Translations under genes and position numbers: made by a program
NCBI GenBank assembly: GCA_965279115.1
Contig: OZ257137.1
Span: forward strand, 3,286,001 to 3,350,000
DNA length: 64,000 bases
Direction: 5' to 3'
Source of the DNA: JAEUOS01 sp965279115
GTDB taxonomy: Bacteria; Pseudomonadota; Gammaproteobacteria; Burkholderiales; JAEUOS01
Shown: positions 58,253-64,000 of the stretch, in pieces
Layout of the letters: each line of letters starts with the position of its first letter
Position numbering within the stretch: the stretch's first letter is position 1
The notes under the pieces: model-generated
Told to the model about the DNA's origin: nothing
The model's input: the letters and a program-made list of their open reading frames with translations, nothing else
Databases searched by the model: none

Positions 58253-60190
58253 ATGTGCGGCATCGTCGCGGTAGTGACGGCGCGGCCGCAGTTCGGGCCT
58301 GAGGAACTGCGCCGCCGCGCAGCCGGGATGGCGTCGGCCATCCGGTTGCGTGGCCCGGATGCGGAGGGCGCGTGGACTGACGCCTCGTCCCGCATCGCGC
58401 TCGCGCATCGGCGCTTGTCCATCGTCGATCTCTCGCCTGCCGGCAGCCAGCCGATGGCAAGCGCAAGCGGACGCTATGTCATCGCCTTCAATGGCGAGAT
58501 ATACAACTTTCGCGAATTGCGGGCCCAGCTTGCCGCATGCCACTGGCGCGGGCATTCGGATACCGAAGTCCTGCTGGCGGCGATCGAGAACTGGGGCGTG
58601 GAAGGCGCACTCACGCGATGCGTTGGCATGTTCGCGTTCGCCTTGTGGGATTCCCGCGAGCGCGAACTGGTGGTTGCGCGCGACCGCATGGGGGAGAAGC
58701 CGCTCTACTATGGATTTTTCGAGGGCGCGCTGCTGGTTGCATCGGAGCTGAAGGCCATCGAGGCCTGGCCCGGATGGCATGGCAGGATAGACCGCGAAGC
58801 CCTTGAGGACTTCTTGCGCCATTCCTGCATTCATGCACCGCGATCCATCTATAGCGATGTCAGGAAGCTGCCGCCGGCCACCTATCTGCGGATTCCCGCT
58901 GATCGCGTATCGGCCGTGCTTGAAATGCAAGCCACACGATACTGGTCCCTGCGAGACAGTGTGTCCGCTGCGCGGGGGCCGGTCGGGACCGGCGAGGCGG
59001 TCGACCAGCTGGAAAAATTGCTTACCCGGACCGTCGCCGAGCAAATGCTCGCCGATGTTCCCGTCGGCGCTTTCTTGTCGGGTGGCGTGGATTCCTCGGC
59101 GATCGTGGCGCTCATGCAGCGCCACGCCAGTGTACCGGTCAAGACATTCTCGATAGGCTTCCATGAGGATGCCTACAACGAGGCGCATCACGCCAAGGCA
59201 GTCGCCGCGCATCTGGGGACGGACCACGCTGAACTTTATGTAACGGCCGAAGAGGCGCAGCGCGTGATTCCTGACCTGCCTTCGATATATGACGAGCCCT
59301 TTGGCGACTCATCCCAGATTCCCACATTTCTGGTTGCGAGGATGGCGCGCAGGTCGGTTACTGTCAGCCTCTCCGGAGACGGCGGCGACGAGCTGTTTGG
59401 CGGCTACAACCGGTATGTGTGGGCGAATCGGGTGTGGCCAACGATGTCCCGGATTCCGCTTGCGCTGCGTCGCTTGGCGGGATCCGCAGTCCGTGCGGTG
59501 CCGCCGGCGTTGCTTGACCAGGTCTGGAAGCTGTTGCCACAAGGCATGCAGGCGGCACAGCCTGGCGACAAGCTGCACAAGTTGGCTGGATTGTCTGCGG
59601 TGCGGGACGGGCAATCGGCCTACGCATGGCTGGTCGCATTGCACCGTGATGCGGCACCGCTGGTCGAGGGCGTGGCTACGTCGATCGGCGTCCGGCTGCA
59701 TGACCATTGGGGAACTGATGGACGCGCGTTGGCTGACGACATGATGTTCGCGGATGCGGGCGGGTATCTTCCCGATGACATTCTGACCAAGGTGGATCGT
59801 GCGACCATGGCGGTCAGCCTGGAGTCGCGGGCTCCTTTCCTTGACCATCGGGTGGTTGAATTCGCTTTCGGGTTGCCCCTGGAAATGAAGTTGCGTCAAA
59901 AGTCCACCAAGTGGCTTTTGCGGCAATTGCTGTATCGCTACGTGCCACAGGCACTGGTTGATCGCCCGAAAATGGGGTTCGGCGTACCGATAGATGCGTG
60001 GCTCCGCGGGCCGCTGAAGGCATGGGCGGCCGGGCTGATCGAGCCACAACGGCTACGTAGCGAAGGCTATTTGCGGCCCCAGGCAGTTGCGACCGCATGG
60101 CAGGAGCACCAGTCGGGAAAACTCAATCACCAGCACTTCCTGTGGAACGTGCTGATGTTTCAGGCTTGGCTGGAATCCCGCCGGACTTGA
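58253..60190 (+). CDS. asnB: Asparagine synthase-like glutamine amidotransferase
   Basis: A 645-residue class II amidotransferase. The N-terminus MCGIVAVVTA has Cys2; FNGEIYNFREL and RDRMGEKPLYYG are the glutaminase blocks. The PP-loop is LSGGVDSSAIVALMQRH near residue 280, followed by SGDGGDELFGGYNRY. It keeps all residues needed for glutamine hydrolysis. Following UDP-uronate dehydrogenase, it most likely amidates the C6 carboxyl of a uronic acid, as WbpS and WbtH do in other O-antigen loci. A 72-base gap separates it from the dehydrogenase. It closes the plus-strand cluster, convergent with the OsmC-like gene. Confidence 0.92.
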   Translation: MCGIVAVVTARPQFGPEELRRRAAGMASAIRLRGPDAEGAWTDASSRIALAHRRLSIVDLSPAGSQPMASASGRYVIAFNGEIYNFRELRAQLAACHWRGHSDTEVLLAAIENWGVEGALTRCVGMFAFALWDSRERELVVARDRMGEKPLYYGFFEGALLVASELKAIEAWPGWHGRIDREALEDFLRHSCIHAPRSIYSDVRKLPPATYLRIPADRVSAVLEMQATRYWSLRDSVSAARGPVGTGEAVDQLEKLLTRTVAEQMLADVPVGAFLSGGVDSSAIVALMQRHASVPVKTFSIGFHEDAYNEAHHAKAVAAHLGTDHAELYVTAEEAQRVIPDLPSIYDEPFGDSSQIPTFLVARMARRSVTVSLSGDGGDELFGGYNRYVWANRVWPTMSRIPLALRRLAGSAVRAVPPALLDQVWKLLPQGMQAAQPGDKLHKLAGLSAVRDGQSAYAWLVALHRDAAPLVEGVATSIGVRLHDHWGTDGRALADDMMFADAGGYLPDDILTKVDRATMAVSLESRAPFLDHRVVEFAFGLPLEMKLRQKSTKWLLRQLLYRYVPQALVDRPKMGFGVPIDAWLRGPLKAWAAGLIEPQRLRSEGYLRPQAVATAWQEHQSGKLNHQHFLWNVLMFQAWLESRRT

Positions 60191-60235
60191 ATACAAGCCA
60201 GGCCAGCCAGTATTGGCGCCCTGATAGCGGCGAGG

Positions 60236-60664
60236 TCAGTCTTCAGCGATCTCGAAGTCATGCGTGATTGCAGCCGTCGACTGGAGCATCGCGGTCGCGG
60301 AACAGTACTTGTCGTGGCTTCGCTTGATGGCGTGCTCGACCAGTTGGGCGCGCAACCCCTTGCCGCGTACCTTGAAGTGCAGGTGGATGCGGGTGAAAAC
60401 CTTGGGGTCGGTATCAGCCCGCTCGGCTGAGAGTTCAACGTCGCAACCGGTGACCTGCTGGCCACTCTTGCGAAGAATCAGCACGACGTCGTAGGCAGTA
60501 CAACCGCCGGTGCCAAGCAACACCATTTCCATTGGTCGTGGCCCCAGGTTTCTACCGCCGCCCTCGGGGGCGCCATCCATTACCACTACATGCCCGCTAC
60601 CCGTTTCGGCTTGAAAGGTCATACCTTCATGCCCATAGCCCGTCCATCGAACCACGCTTTGCAT
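60236..60664 (-). CDS. OsmC-family peroxide reductase-like protein
   Basis: A 142-residue OsmC/YhfA-type protein. The two catalytic cysteines are in LLGTGGCTAYDVVLILRKSG and SHDKYCSATAMLQSTAAITH; VRWTGYGHEGMTFQAE begins the fold. It would reduce organic hydroperoxides, or act as a thiol protein of the YhfA kind. ATG 60664 follows GGTGGGA at a fair distance; a GTG 12 bases upstream is an alternative. It is convergent with the AsnB gene (45 bases), with no clear shared terminator. Its upstream region contains a perfect palindrome 104 bases before the start. Confidence 0.88.
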   Translation of the reverse strand: MQSVVRWTGYGHEGMTFQAETGSGHVVVMDGAPEGGGRNLGPRPMEMVLLGTGGCTAYDVVLILRKSGQQVTGCDVELSAERADTDPKVFTRIHLHFKVRGKGLRAQLVEHAIKRSHDKYCSATAMLQSTAAITHDFEIAED

Positions 60665-60676
60665 GTTAATTCCCAC

Positions 60677-60946
60677 CGGCCAAGGCGGCCAAAAATCGGA
60701 TTGTAGGCTGGTCTGGTCCTGCTTGCGTGAGTCTGCGAGTCAGGCGCCGGCGTACGTGATGGGTTTCGATGATGCATTGCATCATCATTTCTAATAATCA
60801 GGTAAATACCTACTTAACATTGCGGCGTATCGTGTGCATGAAACGTCCAATGTTTTTTATAACCTATTGATTATAAGAATATAATTGTGTGATTCCTGCC
60901 CTGTTGTTTTTTGGAGACCTTCCTCTATTGTGTCGCGGCAAATCTC
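60677..60946. other. AT-rich intergenic stretch upstream of the OsmC-like gene
   Basis: No credible open frame is seen. The first 90 bases are of ordinary composition; 60775-60920 is strikingly AT-rich compared with the rest of the window and contains a TATAAT at 60880-60885 with no -35 partner at a proper distance. It may hold promoters in either direction or binding sites for nucleoid proteins. A palindrome and a candidate promoter in the flanks are listed separately. Confidence 0.5.
60768..60786. promoter_or_regulatory. Perfect 9+1+9 palindrome, possible operator
   Basis: gatgatgca and tgcatcatc are perfect inverted arms with a single T between them, placed 104 bases upstream of the OsmC-like start on the minus strand. 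This size and symmetry fits a dimeric regulator site. No regulator gene lies nearby, so its protein is unknown. Confidence 0.4.
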
Positions 60947-60975
60947 TTGCGTTGCACAATTTCATTCGGTAAGAT
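60947..60975 (+). promoter_or_regulatory. Sigma-70-like promoter of the candidate small RNA
   Basis: TTGCGT (60947-60952) and TAAGAT (60970-60975) are separated by exactly 17 bases. Both hexamers match the consensus at four or five positions. Transcription would start at about 60982 and end at the terminator at 61104, giving an RNA of about 120 nucleotides. Confidence 0.5.
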
Positions 60976-60981
60976 GGGAAC

Positions 60982-61104
60982 TGTAGCGAGTGCGGTTGTT
61001 GATCAGGCAGTCAGTTGATCCGATCCCTCCAACCAGTTTGTCTCCTCCACCCTCCTCCTTTGGTGGATTAAGCCCAAGCCCTCAAAGGCTTGGGCTTTTT
61101 TTTT
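60982..61104 (+). ncRNA. Candidate anti-Shine-Dalgarno hairpin small RNA
   Basis: The stretch between a -10/-35 pair and a strong intrinsic terminator has no good open frame. A hairpin with arms tccacc (61046-61051) and ggtgga (61062-61067) displays ctcctccttt in its loop, which matches the anti-Shine-Dalgarno end of 16S rRNA (CCTCCTT), and two further C-rich runs (ctcctcc at 61042-61048, ccctcc at 61025-61030) lie just before it. ggttg/caacc (60994-60998/61030-61034) and gatca/tgatc (61001-61005/61016-61020) add inner stems. Small toxic RNAs with an anti-Shine-Dalgarno motif are known in betaproteobacteria; membership in that family is a guess needing covariance comparison. Confidence 0.55.
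61071..61104 (+). terminator. Intrinsic terminator
   Basis: A perfect 10-bp stem agcccaagcc (61071-61080) / ggcttgggct (61087-61096) with a ctcaaa loop, followed by an eight- to nine-T run through 61104. It ends the candidate small RNA just before the rplM promoter. Confidence 0.92.
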
Positions 61105-61154
61105 GGTGCGTCGGCGTCTGTATGCGGCGAGCTAAAATTATCTGGGGCTGATAA

Positions 61155-61184
61155 TTGACTGGCGGCAATAGCCTCCGCTATAAT
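61155..61184 (+). promoter_or_regulatory. Strong sigma-70-type promoter of rplM-rpsI
   Basis: TTGACT (61155-61160) and a perfect TATAAT (61179-61184) with an 18-base spacer. The predicted start at about 61191 leaves a leader of about 110 bases before rplM, suitable for a ribosomal-protein operon. Confidence 0.82.
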
Positions 61185-61243
61185 GGAAGGCTCTTTGCAG
61201 CTTTCGCCATTTCAAGTCCGGAGCGGTGCGCAGGGGATTACAC

Positions 61244-61273
61244 GCGGCCCGCGGCATCGGACTCAGAGGCCGC
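61244..61273 (+). promoter_or_regulatory. GC-rich stem in the rplM leader
   Basis: gcggcc (61244-61249) and ggccgc (61268-61273) can pair across an 18-base loop, 28 bases before the rplM start codon. L13 is known to control its own operon through the leader in E. coli, so this stem is a candidate site; the sequence alone does not prove it. Confidence 0.25.
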
Positions 61274-61300
61274 ACTCACAGATTAGAAGCTGAGGTTGAA

Positions 61301-61732
61301 ATGAAAACCTTTTCCGCCAAACCGCATGAAGTCACGCGCGGCTGGTATTTGATCGACGCCGAGGACAAGGTCCTTGGCCGGGTCGCTACCGAGATCGCAC
61401 GTCGCCTGCGTGGCAAGCACAAGCCGGAATTCACCCCCCACGTCGATACCGGCGACTACATCATCGTGGTCAATGCCGCCAAGATTCGGGTAACCGGCAA
61501 CAAGGTGCTCGACAAGAAATATTTCCGCCATAGCGGCTTTCCTGGCGGTATCTACGAGACCACGTTCGGCAAGATGCAGGAGCGTGCCCCGGGACGCGCT
61601 CTTGAAAAGGCGGTCAAGGGCATGTTGCCCAAGGGACCACTTGGTTATGCCATGTTCAAGAAGCTCAAGGTGTATGCGGAGGCTTCGCACCCGCATGCCG
61701 CGCAGCAACCGCAGTCACTGGCCCTTCACTAG
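61301..61732 (+). CDS. rplM: 50S ribosomal protein L13
   Basis: The 143-residue L13 protein of the large ribosomal subunit. It starts MKTFSAKPHEVTRGWYLIDA, with KVLGRVATEIARRLRGKHKP and GDYIIVVNAAKIRVTGNK as typical blocks and the C-terminal LKVYAEASHPHAAQQP. ATG 61301 follows GAGGTTGAA; the frame is open upstream to 61226 but inside the leader. rpsI follows after 24 bases, the conserved order in proteobacteria. Length and motifs are normal. Confidence 0.98.
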   Translation: MKTFSAKPHEVTRGWYLIDAEDKVLGRVATEIARRLRGKHKPEFTPHVDTGDYIIVVNAAKIRVTGNKVLDKKYFRHSGFPGGIYETTFGKMQERAPGRALEKAVKGMLPKGPLGYAMFKKLKVYAEASHPHAAQQPQSLALH

Positions 61733-61756
61733 GCCTGAAGTACTTTCGAGGTCATC

Positions 61757-62149
61757 ATGATCGACAACAAAAATTACGGTACCGGGCGCCGCAAGACTGC
61801 GGTGGCACGGGTTTTCATGAAGTCCGGCAAGGGCGCGATTGTTGTCAACGGCAAGCCTGTTGACAATTTCTTCGCCCGCGAAACCGGGCGCATGATCGTA
61901 CGTCAGCCCCTGGAGTTGACCAACCACCTCGAGACTTTCGATATCCAGGTCAATGTGGCTGGCGGTGGGGAGTCCGGTCAGGCTGGCGCGGTTCGCCACG
62001 GTATTACCCGGGCGCTGATCGACTATGATGCGACACTGAAGCCGGTGCTTTCCAAGGCAGGCCTGGTTACGCGAGACGCGCGTGAAGTCGAGCGCAAGAA
62101 AGTCGGCTTGCACAAGGCGCGACGCCGCAAGCAATTCTCCAAGCGTTGA
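61757..62149 (+). CDS. rpsI: 30S ribosomal protein S9
   Basis: The 130-residue S9 protein of the small subunit. NYGTGRRKTAVARVFMKSGK opens the fold; GQAGAVRHGITRALIDYDAT and the basic tail ending KARRRKQFSKR, which reaches the P-site tRNA, are typical. It lies 24 bases after rplM and just before a strong intrinsic terminator, so the rplM-rpsI unit ends here. Confidence 0.98.
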   Translation: MIDNKNYGTGRRKTAVARVFMKSGKGAIVVNGKPVDNFFARETGRMIVRQPLELTNHLETFDIQVNVAGGGESGQAGAVRHGITRALIDYDATLKPVLSKAGLVTRDAREVERKKVGLHKARRRKQFSKR

Positions 62150-62171
62150 TCGCGGTAAACCAGTTTGTCCG

Positions 62172-62204
62172 AAAAGGGCTGCCCGCGTGGCGGCCCTTTT
62201 TTTT
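62172..62204 (+). terminator. Intrinsic terminator after rpsI
   Basis: Stem gggctgcc / ggcggccc (62176-62183 and 62189-62196) around a cgcgt loop, extended by AAAA/TTTT pairing and followed by eight T residues (62197-62204). It closes the ribosomal-protein operon 22 bases after the rpsI stop. Confidence 0.92.
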
Positions 62205-62266
62205 GGGAATGAATTTCGGATGGTTTGTACGGATCCGGGTTTATGGGTCCGGGACTGGAGGCTCGA

Positions 62267-63295
62267 ATGCTCAATATCGGCATTGTTGGCGGTACCGGCT
62301 ATACCGGTGTCGAATTGTTGCGGCTGCTGGCGCGTCATCCTTCGGCGCGGATCCGGGCGATCACTTCGCGCAAGGAAGCCGGCATGCCGGTAGCGGAGAT
62401 GTTCCCGTCGCTGCGCAAGGCCGTGGATCTGGCATTTTCAACGCCGGAAGAGGCTGGCCTTGACCAGTGCGATGTGGTGTTTTTTGCCACGCCGCATGGC
62501 GTGGCCATGGAAATGGGGCCGGCGCTGGTAAAGGCCGGCGTCAAGATCATCGATCTGGCGGCCGATTTTCGCCTGCGCGACACGGCCGTATTCGAGAAGT
62601 GGTACAAGATGCCGCATTCGGCAGTGGCGTTGCTTGAGGAGTCCGTCTACGGATTGCCTGAGATCAATCGCGACGCCATACGCAAGGCACGCGTGATTGG
62701 CTTGCCTGGTTGTTACCCGACGTCCGTACAGCTGGGATTCAAGCCGGCGCTTGAACGGGGGCTGATAGACGCTTCGCATCTGATTGCCGATTGCAAGTCC
62801 GGCGTCTCCGGCGCCGGCCGCAAGGCCGAGGTCGGAATCCTGCATGCCGAGGCGGCGGACAATTTCAAGGCTTACGGCGTGTCCGGCCATCGGCACCATC
62901 CGGAAATCGTGCAAGGGCTTGGTCGCATGACGACCCAACCCGTCGGCCTGGTATTCACCCCGCACCTGACGCCGATGATACGAGGCATTCATGCCACACT
63001 GTACGCACGAATCGTGAAAGACGCGGACTTCCAGAAAGTCTATGAAGAGGCCTATGCGGACGAACCGTTCGTCGACGTCATGCCGCCTGGATCGACCCCG
63101 GATACCCGCTCGGTGCGTGGCGCCAACACCTGCCGCATTGCCGTTCATCGCGTCGGCGGGGGTGACACACTGATGATTCTTTCCGTGATCGACAACCTTA
63201 CCAAAGGCGCGGCGGGACAGGCGGTGCAGGTCATGAATCTCATGGCGGGTCTCCCCGAGGGCACCGGTCTGGAAACCATAGGACTGGTACCCTGA
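62267..63295 (+). CDS. argC: N-acetyl-gamma-glutamyl-phosphate reductase
   Basis: A 342-residue enzyme that reduces N-acetylglutamyl phosphate in arginine synthesis. NIGIVGGTGYTGVELLRLLA is the NADP loop, GLPGCYPTSVQLG holds the catalytic Cys and HRHHPEIVQGL the His block; SVIDNLTKGAAGQAVQVMNL ends the domain. ATG 62267 follows GGAG seven bases upstream. ArgC next to rpsI is common in betaproteobacteria. Length and motifs normal. Confidence 0.97.
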   Translation: MLNIGIVGGTGYTGVELLRLLARHPSARIRAITSRKEAGMPVAEMFPSLRKAVDLAFSTPEEAGLDQCDVVFFATPHGVAMEMGPALVKAGVKIIDLAADFRLRDTAVFEKWYKMPHSAVALLEESVYGLPEINRDAIRKARVIGLPGCYPTSVQLGFKPALERGLIDASHLIADCKSGVSGAGRKAEVGILHAEAADNFKAYGVSGHRHHPEIVQGLGRMTTQPVGLVFTPHLTPMIRGIHATLYARIVKDADFQKVYEEAYADEPFVDVMPPGSTPDTRSVRGANTCRIAVHRVGGGDTLMILSVIDNLTKGAAGQAVQVMNLMAGLPEGTGLETIGLVP

Positions 63296-63319
63296 TCGGC
63301 CGCCCTGCGGGCTGACGCG

Positions 63320-64000
63320 ATGTCGATGCCGAATTTCCGGCTGTTTAGGTTTCTGCGGCGCCGCATGACCATCGCGGCGCCCAAGATGGCGGTACGCACC
63401 CATATCCCCTGGTACCTGCGTGCCATGTTCTGGATAGTTGTGCTTTCGGTATCCCTCGCGTTCGCCGCCTGGATTTACGACGCAGGCCGCCGGTTCGCCG
63501 GTTTTGACAGCGACGAAGTGCAGCAGGAGTTGACCGACCTGCGGACGCGCGCGGCCACGCTCACCCAGGAAAATGCGCGCTTGCGGGCCGACCAGGATGC
63601 ATCCGGCAGCAAGCTCGCGATCGAGCAGACCACACAGCGCAATCTCGCCGCCCAGGTGCAGGTGCTGGAATCGGAGAATACCCGTCTCAAGGAAGACTTG
63701 GCCATGTTCGAAGGCATGATGGCCAGTGAACGTCCGGAAGGCAGCTTCAACATCGCCGGCGCAAGGATTTCGGCCGAATCGGGGCAATTGAAGTTTCGCA
63801 TGTTGCTCACGCGTGGTGCGCGTACCGGCAGCATCATGGGAAACCAGCAGGAACCGGAATTTTCCGGGCGTCTGGAGTTCCAGCTTGACCCTGAGGCCAC
63901 CTCCAACGGTGCTATGATCCGCATCCCCGCGAATGAAAAGGCGGCCACAGACGCCACGAGGGTTCGGTTCCGCTATTTCCAGCGGGTGGAGGGCAGCCTT
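63320..64000 (+). CDS. Membrane-anchored coiled-coil protein, DUF6776-like, cut by window edge
   Basis: A reading frame from ATG 63320 stays open to the last base of the window (227 codons, no stop). It has a basic N-terminus, one membrane helix (about residues 35-55, AMFWIVVLSVSLAFAAWIYD), then a coiled coil (residues 70-135: EELTDLRTR-like heptads with TQENARLRADQ and ESENTRLKEDLAM) and the start of a beta-rich domain. This layout and its place after argC match DUF6776 proteins of betaproteobacteria. The domain name is from memory; the fold description is seen directly. Function unknown. Confidence 0.72.
   Translation, partial: MSMPNFRLFRFLRRRMTIAAPKMAVRTHIPWYLRAMFWIVVLSVSLAFAAWIYDAGRRFAGFDSDEVQQELTDLRTRAATLTQENARLRADQDASGSKLAIEQTTQRNLAAQVQVLESENTRLKEDLAMFEGMMASERPEGSFNIAGARISAESGQLKFRMLLTRGARTGSIMGNQQEPEFSGRLEFQLDPEATSNGAMIRIPANEKAATDATRVRFRYFQRVEGSL

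Noticed and set aside
60880..60885. TATAAT in the AT-rich stretch as a promoter
   Set aside because: No -35-like hexamer at 16-18 bases upstream; such boxes are expected by chance in AT-rich DNA.
1..64000. CRISPR arrays, insertion sequences, phage genes, rRNA and tRNA genes
   Set aside because: Looked for by eye; no repeat-spacer pattern, transposase or integrase motif, or clear cloverleaf was found.

Overview
The window is a GC-rich stretch of a proteobacterial chromosome. The conserved edges (pyrB-pyrC'-plsC-apaH on the left; rplM-rpsI-argC followed by a membrane coiled-coil gene on the right) point to a betaproteobacterium, perhaps of the Nitrosomonadales/Rhodocyclales type. That placement is inferred from gene order and protein style, not from a search. 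No rRNA, tRNA, CRISPR array, insertion sequence or phage gene was seen.

Layout. 1-2.8 kb: pyrimidine genes (partial pyrB, a dihydroorotase-like pyrC' lacking its metal-binding His pair) and an acyltransferase. 2.8-8.1 kb: apaH, three GT9 (heptosyltransferase-type) glycosyltransferases and an O-antigen-ligase-like membrane protein, on both strands. 8.2-14.6 kb, minus strand: a lipid-carrier glycan start module (FlaA1/CapD-type dehydratase, MraY/WecA-type phosphotransferase, GT4) plus an O-carbamoyltransferase with two small membrane partners, matching the saxitoxin-cluster trio SxtI-SxtK-SxtJ. 14.8-60.2 kb, plus strand: about 40 co-directional, mostly overlapping genes for a heavily decorated surface glycan. 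60.2-64 kb: an OsmC-like gene, a 640-bp AT-rich regulatory region with a candidate anti-Shine-Dalgarno small RNA, then rplM-rpsI-argC and a partial gene.

How the large cluster may work. 16.0-21.7 kb carries a nonulosonic (sialic-like) acid module: cytidylyltransferase, oxidoreductase, aminotransferase, SDR, GNAT and NeuB-type synthase, with no recognisable NDP-sugar hydrolase. 21.7-25.0 kb has a glutamine-dependent AsnB and a stand-alone N-acetyl-sugar amidotransferase (WbuX/WbpG/PseA type). A second such amidotransferase at 34.8-36.8 kb is fused to a HisF paralogue and follows a HisH paralogue, implying that ammonia is passed to the sugar-modifying enzyme to make acetamidino groups. CysD and CysNC supply PAPS for a sulfotransferase at 29.8 kb. 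Eleven methyltransferase-like genes, a second AsnB-like protein lacking the glutaminase cysteine, a PhyH-type oxygenase, an ABC half-transporter flippase, several glycosyltransferases, and UDP-uronate enzymes followed by a third AsnB complete the locus.

The strongest candidates for new biology are the HisF-amidotransferase fusion and its neighbourhood, the cysteine-less AsnB relative, the SxtIJK-type module in a glycan locus, and the anti-Shine-Dalgarno hairpin RNA upstream of rplM. All functional assignments come from motifs read by eye; no database search was possible.
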